NCBI GenBank assembly: GCA_000620545.1 | Contig: JIBA01000012.1 | Coordinates: 496,001-560,000 of the forward strand | Source: Intrasporangiaceae bacterium URHB0013 | Lineage (GTDB): Bacteria; Actinomycetota; Actinomycetes; Actinomycetales; Dermatophilaceae | Length of the DNA stretch: 64,000 nucleotides | Direction of reading: 5' to 3' | Shown: in pieces, positions 1 to 7,640 of the stretch | How the letters are laid out: each line of letters starts with the position of its first letter | Position numbering within the stretch: position 1 is the stretch's first letter | The notes under the pieces: model-generated | Told to the model about the DNA's origin: nothing | The model's database searches: none | What the model saw: the letters and a program-made list of their open reading frames with translations, nothing else | Translations under genes and position numbers: made by a program

Positions 1-1385
1 AACTGCTCGGCGCGCTCCCAGTCGAGCGGTACGTCGTCGCGGAACCACTCGTCCTCGAGGAACTCCTGGCCCTGGAAGAGCATCGGGATGCCCGGCGTCG
101 TCAGCGCGATAGCCAGCCCGAGCGTCGCGCGCTTCTGCGCCGCCCAGCCGCTCGGGTCCTCGCCGTCGACCTCGTGCGGGACGCGGAGCTTGCCGTTGGC
201 GACCTCGTCGTGGCTCTCGGTGTAGACGATGCGCCGGAACGGCTCGTCGACGCCGCGCAACGCATCGGCCAGCTCGGTCATCGAACGGTCGCCGTCGTCG
301 ACGGTGGTCAGCAGGCGCCGGACGGGGTGGACGAAGGTCGTGTCCCACTGGGCGTGGAAGCCGGCGCCGCCCTCGTCGGTGGCGGTGATCGCCGGGTCGG
401 ACTGGAGGTCCTCGGCGATGAGGATCTTGTCGGGATGGCGCTCGCGGATCGTCGTCGTGAGCGAGCGCAGGACGTCCCAACCCTCCGGCAGGTCGCCGGT
501 GCCGAGCCCGTCGATGGTGCGCACGTAGAGCGTCGCGTCGAACCGCAGGCCGTCGAGGTGGAACTCCTCGAGCCACATCAGGGCGTTGTCGTGCAGGTAG
601 GCGCGAACCTCCGGGCGACCGTAGTCGGGACGGGTTTCCCCCCACGGTGTCGACGAGCGCTCGTCGTTGTAGAAGTAGATGCCGCCCTTGCCCTCCTCGC
701 TCCACCCGTCGAACTGCCACAGGGCGAGGTCGCTCGGGCCGTAGTGGTTGATGACGACGTCGAGGATGACCGCGATGCCGTGAGCGTGGGCCTCCTTGAC
801 GAAGCCCTTGAGGGCGTCGGCGCCGCCGTAGCCGCTCTCGACCGCGAAGGGATTGGACGGGTTGTAGCCCCACGAGTAGTCGCCGGCGAACTCGGCCACC
901 GGCATGAGCTCGATGGCGTTGATGCCGAGCTCGGCCAGGTAGCCGAGCTTGCCGGCCAGGCCACCGAGGTCACCCGCATCACCCTCGGCTGCGACGAACG
1001 AGCCGATGTGGGTCTCGTAGACGACGAGCTCGTCATGGGGCGGGCAGCCGAACGTGTCGCCCGCCCAGTCGAAGGCGTCCCGGTCGTAGACGACGGCGTT
1101 GCCCGAGGAGTTGGTGACGACGCGGGCGCGGGGGTCGATGCGCATGAGGCGCTGGTCCCCGTTGGTGATGACGAACTGGTACTCCGCGCCCGGACGCACG
1201 CCCGCGACGTCGGCGTACCAGTGGCCGTTGTCCTCGGGAACCATCGGGTGGCCGTCCTCCGACCAGTCGGTGAAGGTCCCCGTGACCGCGACGCCGTCGG
1301 CGTGCGGAGCCCACACGCGGAAAGCGGTCCCGTCCTCATGGGGCATGGACCCGAGTCCTGGGCGCGGGGCGTCGTGCTCGGACAT
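1..1385 (-). CDS. GH13 alpha-glucan enzyme, branching-enzyme/trehalohydrolase-like (3' end outside window)
   Basis: Reading leftward from ATG at 1385 the frame stays open to base 1, giving at least 461 residues, so the C-terminus is off the window. The N-terminus resembles a CBM48-type beta-sandwich (FRVWAPHADGVAVTGTF). The GH13 regions are all visible: DVVINHYGP (region I), GLRFDATLY (region II, nucleophile Asp), LIAEDL (region III, acid/base Glu) and YTESHDE (region IV). The region I sequence is closer to malto-oligosyltrehalose trehalohydrolase and branching-like enzymes than to classical GlgB. Likely acts on alpha-1,4-glucans in the cytoplasm; no signal peptide is seen. A GGAG-type ribosome site precedes the start. 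It lies 166 bp downstream of the sugar kinase in the same direction, so co-transcription is possible but not shown. Family is secure; exact specificity is not. Confidence 0.85.
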   Translation of the reverse strand, partial: MSEHDAPRPGLGSMPHEDGTAFRVWAPHADGVAVTGTFTDWSEDGHPMVPEDNGHWYADVAGVRPGAEYQFVITNGDQRLMRIDPRARVVTNSSGNAVVYDRDAFDWAGDTFGCPPHDELVVYETHIGSFVAAEGDAGDLGGLAGKLGYLAELGINAIELMPVAEFAGDYSWGYNPSNPFAVESGYGGADALKGFVKEAHAHGIAVILDVVINHYGPSDLALWQFDGWSEEGKGGIYFYNDERSSTPWGETRPDYGRPEVRAYLHDNALMWLEEFHLDGLRFDATLYVRTIDGLGTGDLPEGWDVLRSLTTTIRERHPDKILIAEDLQSDPAITATDEGGAGFHAQWDTTFVHPVRRLLTTVDDGDRSMTELADALRGVDEPFRRIVYTESHDEVANGKLRVPHEVDGEDPSGWAAQKRATLGLAIALTTPGIPMLFQGQEFLEDEWFRDDVPLDWERAEQ

Positions 1386-1551
1386 GCTGGCTCCAGTCGG
1401 TTGGTGAGGGGCGGCCCGAGCGAAGAACGCGCTGCCGGGACCGCTTGGAGTCGTACCCGCTCCGGTGGGGTCGGCGGACACGGCCTCCGCCGGGCAGACC
1501 GGGCTCGGCCGCGCTCGACAGGATCGGCCGGCGTCGGTCGTCATGGCGGGC

Positions 1552-2520
1552 TCAGCCGACGAGGAGGTATGCCGGGTGCTCGGGGAGCGCTCCGGTGTCC
1601 CGGAGGCGTCGGGCCAGGTGCAGGGCGCCGTCGAGCGCCCGGCCACGGGCGGGGCAGAGGCTCGCTCCGTGCCCCACCTCGGCGAGGCGGGCGTCGAGGG
1701 CGTCGGCGACCACGCGTGCGGCGAGCAGGCCGCCGGTGGCCGTGAGGACCGGGTCGTCGAGACCCTCCGCCGCCCGGAGCAGGGAGTCGGCGAGGTCGGC
1801 TCCCGAGCGCACGCAGAGGGCTCGGGCCACAGGGTCGTCGGCGGCGGCTGCCGTCACGAGAGGGGCGACCGAGGCCAGGCGCTCGGGCGCGTCGGGGCTC
1901 GTCATGACGAGCCGTGGCCAACCCTCGGGCGGCCCGAGCAGGCGGGTGGCCGCGGACAGGAGGGCTGGCGACCCATCGGCGAGGCCGTCGCCGGCGCGTA
2001 GCGCCGCCCGGAGACCGGCCATGCCGAGCGCCGCCGCCGACCCGGCGTCGCCGAGCACGTGGCCCCACCCGTCGACCCGTCGCCACTGGCGGTCGAAATC
2101 GGTGCCGAAGGCCACCGAACCGGTGCCGGCCGCGACGACGGCGCCGGGCCCGATGCGTCCGGTCGCCCCGACGAGGTTGGCGACGGCGTCGCTGACGACG
2201 ACGGTGCGTCGGGCGCCGAGCCCCTCGATCACGGTGCGGAGCACCTCCGCGCGGTCGGCGAGGAAGAGGAGGCCGCGCATCGACCAGACGACGACGTCGG
2301 GCGGTCCTGCCCGAGGGCCGAGCTCGTCGGCGGTGCTCACGAGCAGGGCCCGCGCGTCGGCCACCAAGGCCACGACGTCGATGCCGCCGGCCCCGACACG
2401 CACCCCCGGTGCGGTGAGCACGCGACCCGGCGTGACGGCATACGTCTGCAGGCGGAGGCCCGATCCGCCGACGTCCACGGCGACGACCGTCCCGGCAGGG
2501 GACGTCACGGGCTCGCTCAC
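1552..2520 (-). CDS. BadF/BadG-family sugar kinase (N-acetylglucosamine/N-acetylmuramic acid kinase-like)
   Basis: A 322-residue ASKHA-fold kinase. The N-terminal phosphate loop VAVDVGGSGLRLQTY and the second glycine-rich loop VVAAGTGSVAFG are typical of the BadF/BadG/BcrA family that includes N-acetylglucosamine kinase and the MurNAc kinase MurK of Clostridium. The WGHVLGDAGSAAALG segment matches the GDEGS-type motif of these kinases. It sits directly downstream of two ABC permeases (13 bp from the permease stop) in the amino-sugar salvage locus. The expected job is to phosphorylate imported MurNAc and/or GlcNAc in the cytoplasm, producing the MurNAc-6-phosphate that MurQ needs. The substrate is inferred from context; other hexosamines are possible. 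Confidence 0.85.
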   Translation of the reverse strand: MSEPVTSPAGTVVAVDVGGSGLRLQTYAVTPGRVLTAPGVRVGAGGIDVVALVADARALLVSTADELGPRAGPPDVVVWSMRGLLFLADRAEVLRTVIEGLGARRTVVVSDAVANLVGATGRIGPGAVVAAGTGSVAFGTDFDRQWRRVDGWGHVLGDAGSAAALGMAGLRAALRAGDGLADGSPALLSAATRLLGPPEGWPRLVMTSPDAPERLASVAPLVTAAAADDPVARALCVRSGADLADSLLRAAEGLDDPVLTATGGLLAARVVADALDARLAEVGHGASLCPARGRALDGALHLARRLRDTGALPEHPAYLLVG

Positions 2521-2533
2521 GCGAGCGAGCCGA

Positions 2534-3448
2534 TCACTTGGCCATGCCGGCGGTCAAGCCCGCGACGATCTGCTTCGTGGCGACGAGGAAGAGCAGGATG
2601 AGCGGGATCGTCGTGATGACCAGCCCGGCGAAGACGGCCGAGTAGTTCGTCGCGTTCTCGCCGAAGAAGTTCGTGAGGCCGACCGGCAGGGTGTACTTGT
2701 CCTCGTTGCGCAGCAGGACGAGCGGGAAGAGGAAGTCGTTCCAGATGGGCACGAAGCGGAAGACCGCCACGGTCGCCAGGGCCGGCCGAACGAGCGGGAC
2801 CATGATCCGCCAGAAGGTCTGCCAGCTGCTCGCGCCGTCGAGGGCCGCCGCCTCCTCGAGCTCCTCCGGCAGCTGCCGGAAGAACGTCGTGAGGACGAAG
2901 ACCGAGAACGGGATGCCCGACGCGGCGTACATCAGCATGAGGCCGAGACGCGAGTCGATGAGCCCCAGGCCGTCGAAGAGGTAGAAGATCGGCAGGATCG
3001 CCAGGTGGATCGGCAGCATGAGGCCCGAGAGGAAAAGCGCCTCCAGCCAACGGAAGATCCGGGACCGGCCACGGGCCAGGGCGTATGCCGCCATCGTCGC
3101 GACGGCCGTCGAGATCGCGACCGCGCCGACGGTGACGGTGAGCGAGTTGGCGAAGTACGTCGCGAAGCTGCCCGTCGTCCAGGCCTCGACGTAGCTCGCC
3201 GTCGTCGGGGGAGAGGGCAGCCCGAGCGGATCGGTGATGAGGTCGGCGTTGGAGCGGAAGCTGTTGCTCACCATGAGCAGCAACGGCACGAGCGCCAGGG
3301 CGGCATACCCCCAGAGGAGCGCGCTCGCGCCCACACCGCCCACGGGACGGTTGACCCGCGGTGGGCGACCGCGACCGCGGCCGGGCTGGGCGGGACGGGC
3401 CGGGGCCTCCTTCGCCGGCGCCTCGGTGGTGACGACGGCCGTGGTCAT
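2534..3448 (-). CDS. Carbohydrate ABC transporter permease (MalG type)
   Basis: 304 residues starting at ATG 3448, which overlaps the stop of the upstream permease (ATGA), indicating translational coupling. A longer reading of the same frame exists but runs through the other permease and is not real. After a proline-rich cytoplasmic N-terminus there are six hydrophobic segments beginning near LLWGYAALALVPLLLMV. The binding-protein-dependent EAA loop reads EEAAALDGASSWQTFWRI and contacts the ATPase. Together with the neighbouring permease and lipoprotein it forms a CUT1 sugar importer. No ATPase gene is present in the operon, so a shared MsiK-type ATPase encoded elsewhere is expected, as is common in actinobacteria. 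Confidence 0.93.
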   Translation of the reverse strand: MTTAVVTTEAPAKEAPARPAQPGRGRGRPPRVNRPVGGVGASALLWGYAALALVPLLLMVSNSFRSNADLITDPLGLPSPPTTASYVEAWTTGSFATYFANSLTVTVGAVAISTAVATMAAYALARGRSRIFRWLEALFLSGLMLPIHLAILPIFYLFDGLGLIDSRLGLMLMYAASGIPFSVFVLTTFFRQLPEELEEAAALDGASSWQTFWRIMVPLVRPALATVAVFRFVPIWNDFLFPLVLLRNEDKYTLPVGLTNFFGENATNYSAVFAGLVITTIPLILLFLVATKQIVAGLTAGMAK

Positions 3449-4344
3449 GCGGTGATCCTCCGCTCGTGACGGCGCAGCACGGCCGTGGCGGCGTAGGCGC
3501 CGCCGAAGATGATGAGGAAGAGCAGCGTCGCCAGGGCCGACGAGCTGCCGATGGCGTCGGTCGCGCCCGAGTCGAAGGCTGTCCGGTAGAAGAGCAACGA
3601 CACGAAGTCCGTTGCGCCCGCGGGGTTTCCGGTTGATCCTCCGAAGGCGTAGGGCAGGGCGAAGGCCTCCATCGCGAAGATGAACGTCAACACCGACACC
3701 GTCCCGATGGCGGGCACGAGCAGTGGCAGCGTGATCTTGGAGAAGGCCTGCCGGTTGCTCGCACCGTCGACGCGGGCCGCCTCGCCCAGCTCCTCCGGGA
3801 TGCCACCCAGCGCCGCTCCGTAGAGCAGCACCGGGAAGCCGATCCACTGCCAGACACTGACGAGGATGACGACCCAGATCGCCGTCTTCGGGTCGCCCAG
3901 CCACGGCAGCGCCCACGACTCGAGACCGACCTTCGTCAGCAGGGTGTTGACCGGGCCGAACGTCGGCGAGAGCAGCAGCGTCCAGAGGTAGCCGATGACG
4001 ATCGGGCTCACGAGGTAGGGCATCGCGTAGAGCGTCTGCAGCAGCCGGCGGCTGCGCGGCCGGGTGTAGAGCAGGTACGCGATCGTCAGCCCCACCGTGT
4101 TCTGGACGAGCATCGTGCCGACGAAGAAGAGGACGTTGTGCAGCAGGGCTCGCGGCAGGTCGGTCGTGAACGGCGCCCGGGTGAAGAGGGTCACGAAGTT
4201 CTCCACGCCCGCGAACGCCCCCCGGGTCGTCCCCTGCCACGAGAAGAAGGCGTACGAGAACGCCGTCACCATCGGGTAGAGCACGAACACCGCGAAGAGC
4301 GCGAGCGCCGGGGCGACGAAGACAAGGCCGGTGCGGCGCCTCAT
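3445..4344 (-). CDS. Carbohydrate ABC transporter permease (MalF type)
   Basis: 299 residues with six predicted membrane segments, the first being GLVFVAPALALFAVFVLYPM. The EAA signature GEAARVDGASNRQAFSKI is in the expected place about 90 residues from the C-terminus. It starts 10 bp downstream of the substrate-binding lipoprotein and its stop overlaps the start of the second permease, so the three form one transcription unit. Role: inner-membrane half of a CUT1 importer, probably for cell-wall amino sugars or muropeptide-derived disaccharides given the neighbours. Substrate is inferred from context only. Confidence 0.93.
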   Translation of the reverse strand: MRRRTGLVFVAPALALFAVFVLYPMVTAFSYAFFSWQGTTRGAFAGVENFVTLFTRAPFTTDLPRALLHNVLFFVGTMLVQNTVGLTIAYLLYTRPRSRRLLQTLYAMPYLVSPIVIGYLWTLLLSPTFGPVNTLLTKVGLESWALPWLGDPKTAIWVVILVSVWQWIGFPVLLYGAALGGIPEELGEAARVDGASNRQAFSKITLPLLVPAIGTVSVLTFIFAMEAFALPYAFGGSTGNPAGATDFVSLLFYRTAFDSGATDAIGSSSALATLLFLIIFGGAYAATAVLRRHERRITA

Positions 4345-4354
4345 GCGGGAACCG

Positions 4355-5674
4355 TCACGCGCTCGGCTTGAACCAGGTCTGGACGCCGGTCTGGAGCTCC
4401 TGGCTGACCGTGGCGGCGTCCTTGGCGCCGAGGAGCATCTCCTGCAGCCCCTTGCCGAGCAGGTCGGTGCCCGAGGGAGCCCCGTAGCGGAAGTCCGTGA
4501 GGAGCAGGTACGGCGAACCGGAGTTCGTGTAGTTGTCGCTCATCTGCTTGAGCAGCGGGTCGCTCGGCTCGATGCCCGGTACGGCCGAGAGCTGCTTGAT
4601 GTCGTCGCTGACCATCTGGCCGAACTCCTTGGAGGTCATCCACGAGACGAGCTCCGTGGCCTCGGCGGGGTGCTTCGACCTGGCGGAGACGGCGAAGTTG
4701 CCATCGGCCCATCCTGCCGTCGTCGGGCTGGATCCGCTCGGCGAGCCCGGGGCCGCCGGCACCTGGAAGATGCCGATCTTCATGGCGGGGTTGGCCTTCT
4801 GGAAGACCGAGAGGTCGAAGCTGCCGCCGGGGATCATCGCCGCCTTCTCGGCGGAGAAGAGCGTCTGGGCGTCGGTCTGGGCCACCCCGGTGACGTTCTT
4901 GGGCATGTACTTCGCGAGGTCACCGACGACCTGGACGGAGCCGACCCAGTCGGGGTCGGTGAACGACGTCTTGCCCGAGAGCACCTCGTCGCGGAAGGCC
5001 TTCCCGCCGAAGCGGGAGCCGGCGAGGACCTCGTGGACGATCGGAAGGGTCCAGTCGTCCTTGGCCCCGACGGCGATCGGGGTCACGCCCGCCGCCATGA
5101 GCTTGTCGTTGGCCGCGACGAACTCGGCCCACGTGCTCGGGGCCTTGATGCCGTTCTTGTCGAACAGGCCCTGGTTGTAGAACATCTGCACGGTCTGGCG
5201 GGCGAGCGGCACCGAGTAGGTCTTGCCGTCCTCCTTGCCCTTGGCGCTGGCGACGACGTTCTCGTCCCAGCCGGAGAGGTCGACCTTGCCGTCGAGCGGC
5301 AGCAGCGACTTGCTCGCGACGGTGCCCTGGAGCTGGCCGTAGGAGCGCACCTGCGGCACGTCGGGCCCGCTCGCACCCGCGAGGCCGGTGGCGAGGATCT
5401 TGTTGTACTCCGTGGCCTTGAACGCCTTGAAGTCCACCGTGACGCCGGGGTGGGCCTTCTCGTACGCGTCGAAGATCTTGTTGTAGGCCGCCTCGTCCTC
5501 CACGCGCCACGACCACACCGTGAGGGTGACCTTGCCGTCGTCGCCCGTGCTCGAGGAGCCCGAGGACGACGGCGAACAGGCGGTCACGACGAGCGCGCCG
5601 GAGAGGGCGGCGATCGTGAGGACCGTGCGGCGTGCGCGCCGCGACGAGCCGGGAAGGCGTGGGGCGAACGTCAT
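4355..5674 (-). CDS. Extracellular sugar-binding lipoprotein of ABC transporter
   Basis: 439 residues. The N-terminus is a lipoprotein signal: basic region (SSRRARR), hydrophobic core and lipobox VTAC with the lipidated Cys near residue 33, followed by a Ser/Gly-rich linker. The mature part is a family 1 solute-binding protein (VTLTVWSWRVEDEAAYNKIF, GPDVPQVRSYGQLQG and later AAMIPGGSFDLSVF), normal length for the family. Anchored outside the membrane, it delivers its sugar to the two permeases that follow immediately. It lies 64 bp downstream of murQ, which makes MurNAc, GlcNAc or a MurNAc-GlcNAc compound the most likely ligand. Confidence 0.92.
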   Translation of the reverse strand: MTFAPRLPGSSRRARRTVLTIAALSGALVVTACSPSSSGSSSTGDDGKVTLTVWSWRVEDEAAYNKIFDAYEKAHPGVTVDFKAFKATEYNKILATGLAGASGPDVPQVRSYGQLQGTVASKSLLPLDGKVDLSGWDENVVASAKGKEDGKTYSVPLARQTVQMFYNQGLFDKNGIKAPSTWAEFVAANDKLMAAGVTPIAVGAKDDWTLPIVHEVLAGSRFGGKAFRDEVLSGKTSFTDPDWVGSVQVVGDLAKYMPKNVTGVAQTDAQTLFSAEKAAMIPGGSFDLSVFQKANPAMKIGIFQVPAAPGSPSGSSPTTAGWADGNFAVSARSKHPAEATELVSWMTSKEFGQMVSDDIKQLSAVPGIEPSDPLLKQMSDNYTNSGSPYLLLTDFRYGAPSGTDLLGKGLQEMLLGAKDAATVSQELQTGVQTWFKPSA

Positions 5675-5738
5675 GGTGGTGCTCCTGTCGGGTTCTGCTG
5701 GTGCCTGGGGGGCGGCACTGCGGGTGGAAGGGGTGGGA

Positions 5739-6674
5739 TCAGCGTTCGGGGGTCGGGGCCGCGGCCACCTGGCCGCCGAGGGACGTCAGCGCGCCGGCCA
5801 CCGAGCCCTCGTGCGCGGCGATGGCGTCGCGGGCCGTACCGGCGTCGACGCCCGCGAGCATGGAGAGCAGCGCGGGCTTGAGCTCGCCGTCGGCGTCGTC
5901 GAGGGCCCGACGGGACTGTTCGGCGTCGGCCCCGGTGGCCTCTTGCAGGATGCGCACGACCCGGCCGCGCAGCTTGGCGTTGGTCGCCACGACGTCGACC
6001 ATGAGGTTGCTCCACGTGCGGCCGAGCCGGATCATCACGGCGGTCGAGAACGAGTTGAGCACGAGCTTCTGGGCCGTGCCCGCCTTGAGCCGCGTCGAGC
6101 CGGTCAGGGCCTCCGGGCCGGTGCGCACGGCGAGCAGCACGTCGGCGTGGACGGCGACCTCGGCGTGCGGGTTGGCGGTGATGAGAGCCGTGACGGCACC
6201 CACCTCGCGAGCCCGCGCGAGGGCGCCGGCCACGAACGGCGTACGTCCGGAGGCGGTCAGGCCGATGGCGATGTCACCGGGGTGCAGGGCGTCGGCCTCG
6301 GCGCGACCGAGGTCGACGTCGTCCTCGACGTTCTCGACGGCCTGCACCAGTGCGTCGGGGCCACCCGCGTGGTGGGCGACGACGAGGCCGGTGGGGGCGT
6401 TGAAGGTGGGGCGCAGCTCGGCGGCGTCGAGGACCGCCAGGCGGCCCGACGTGCCGGCACCGAAGTAGTGCACGGCTCCGCCTGCCCGCAGGGAGTCGAC
6501 GGCGCGGTCGACGAGGCGGGCGAGCTCGGGGAGGACGTCGCTCACGGCGCCGGCCACGGTCGCGTCCTCGGCGTTGAGTGCCCGGAGGATGTCGAGGGAG
6601 GTGTGTGTGTCGATGGACGTCGTCCCCGGATGGCGCTCCTCTGTGGGGGCGTCCACGGTCACCTCGCTGCTCAC
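5739..6674 (-). CDS. murQ: N-acetylmuramic acid 6-phosphate etherase
   Basis: 311 residues, a full-length SIS-domain etherase. Diagnostic stretches are YFGAGTSGRLAVLDAAEL, GLTASGRTPFVAGAL and STRLKAGTAQKLVLN, all conserved in MurQ. The enzyme removes D-lactate from MurNAc-6-phosphate to give GlcNAc-6-phosphate, the committing step of MurNAc catabolism, in the cytoplasm. The start is a GTG at 6674 that begins about 7 nt after a good -10 box (TAACCT, 6682-6687), so the transcript is probably leaderless. It lies 62 bp downstream of its likely regulator (MurR/RpiR) and upstream of an ABC importer. In Proteobacteria and Firmicutes the substrate is made by the MurP PTS; here the ABC importer plus BadF kinase would supply it. 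Confidence 0.96.
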   Translation of the reverse strand: MSSEVTVDAPTEERHPGTTSIDTHTSLDILRALNAEDATVAGAVSDVLPELARLVDRAVDSLRAGGAVHYFGAGTSGRLAVLDAAELRPTFNAPTGLVVAHHAGGPDALVQAVENVEDDVDLGRAEADALHPGDIAIGLTASGRTPFVAGALARAREVGAVTALITANPHAEVAVHADVLLAVRTGPEALTGSTRLKAGTAQKLVLNSFSTAVMIRLGRTWSNLMVDVVATNAKLRGRVVRILQEATGADAEQSRRALDDADGELKPALLSMLAGVDAGTARDAIAAHEGSVAGALTSLGGQVAAAPTPER

Positions 6675-6681
6675 CCCCGTG

Positions 6682-6710
6682 AGGTTAGTTTCCTACGTCT
6701 TCACCGTCAA
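6682..6710 (-). promoter_or_regulatory. Promoter of murQ, probably leaderless, with a possible MurR half-site
   Basis: On the minus strand TTGACG (6705-6710) and TAACCT (6682-6687) are separated by 17 bp, close to the housekeeping consensus. The GTG start of murQ lies 7 nt beyond the -10, so transcription should begin at or next to the start codon. The spacer contains ACGTAGGAAA, which resembles ACGTAGGTAA in the nagZ promoter and may be a regulator half-site. Confidence 0.6.
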
Positions 6711-6736
6711 TGCCGTAAATGAGTAACATTTTGGGC

Positions 6737-7636
6737 TCAGTCGGTGACGTGGTGGCCGGCCACGGCCTCGCGTGTCTCGGCGACGGCCTTGCGCACCCGC
6801 CGCAGGTTGCGCTGGGCGACCGCGATGTAGAGGCAGTCGACCACGGTGAGGGCCGCGATGCGGCTCGCCGTCGCTCCCGAGCGCAGGCTCGTCTCGCGCG
6901 CGGCGGTGGTGAGCAGGTAGTCGACGCCCGAGGCCAGGCGCGACAGAGGGAAGTTCGTGATGGCCAGGGTCTTGGCCCCGGTCGAGCGCGCGGCCGCCAG
7001 CGCCTCGATGGTCTCGGTCGTCGTGCCGGAGTGGGAGATGCCGATGGCGATGTCGCCAGACCCGAGCAGGGTGGCGCTCGTCAGGGCGAGGTGCGGGTCG
7101 TTCCAGACGAAGGCGACGATGCCCATGCGGTGCAGCTTCTGCTGGAGGTCGGCCCCGACGACGGCGCTCGCGGCGACACCGTAGATGTCGACGCGTCCGG
7201 CCTTGGCGATGAAGGCAGCCGCCTCGGACAGGGCCTGGCGGTCGAGCTGCTGCGCGGTCTCCTCGACCGCGCTCGCGTCGGTGAACGCCACCTTGGCGAT
7301 GATGTCGTCGATCGTGTCCTTGGCGCTGATGTCGCTGCCGCTGCGGTTCATCGTGCGCGGCTGGGCCGACTCCTCGGCGAGTGCGAGGCGCAGCTGCGGG
7401 TAGCCCGGCAGCCCGAGCCGCCGACAGAAGCGCAGCACCGTGGTCTCTGACGTGCGGGCCGCCGTGGCGAGCTCGCTGATGGTCAGTCCGGCGGCACGGC
7501 GCGCGTCCGCGAGGACGATGTCGGCGACACGGTCCTCGGCGGGCGACAGCGAAGGCTTGATCCCCCGCAGGCGGATGAGCAGCGATGCGCTCGCGGCGCC
7601 TGCGGGGGACGAGGCCCCGTCCTCGGTCCTGGGCAT
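6737..7636 (-). CDS. MurR/RpiR-family transcriptional regulator
   Basis: 299 residues. Residues about 20-95 form the RpiR helix-turn-helix (LTISELATAARTSETTVLRF) and residues about 130-270 a SIS sugar-phosphate-binding domain (VDIYGVAASAVVGADLQQKL, IGISHSGTTTETIEALAAA). Regulators of this family next to murQ normally repress MurNAc catabolism and respond to MurNAc-6-phosphate. It is placed between the secreted hydrolase and murQ in the same direction. Likely targets are the inverted repeat over the nagZ promoter (12693-12718) and the murQ promoter (6682-6710). The ligand is inferred from the neighbours. Confidence 0.93.
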   Translation of the reverse strand: MPRTEDGASSPAGAASASLLIRLRGIKPSLSPAEDRVADIVLADARRAAGLTISELATAARTSETTVLRFCRRLGLPGYPQLRLALAEESAQPRTMNRSGSDISAKDTIDDIIAKVAFTDASAVEETAQQLDRQALSEAAAFIAKAGRVDIYGVAASAVVGADLQQKLHRMGIVAFVWNDPHLALTSATLLGSGDIAIGISHSGTTTETIEALAAARSTGAKTLAITNFPLSRLASGVDYLLTTAARETSLRSGATASRIAALTVVDCLYIAVAQRNLRRVRKAVAETREAVAGHHVTD

Positions 7637-7640
7637 GCGC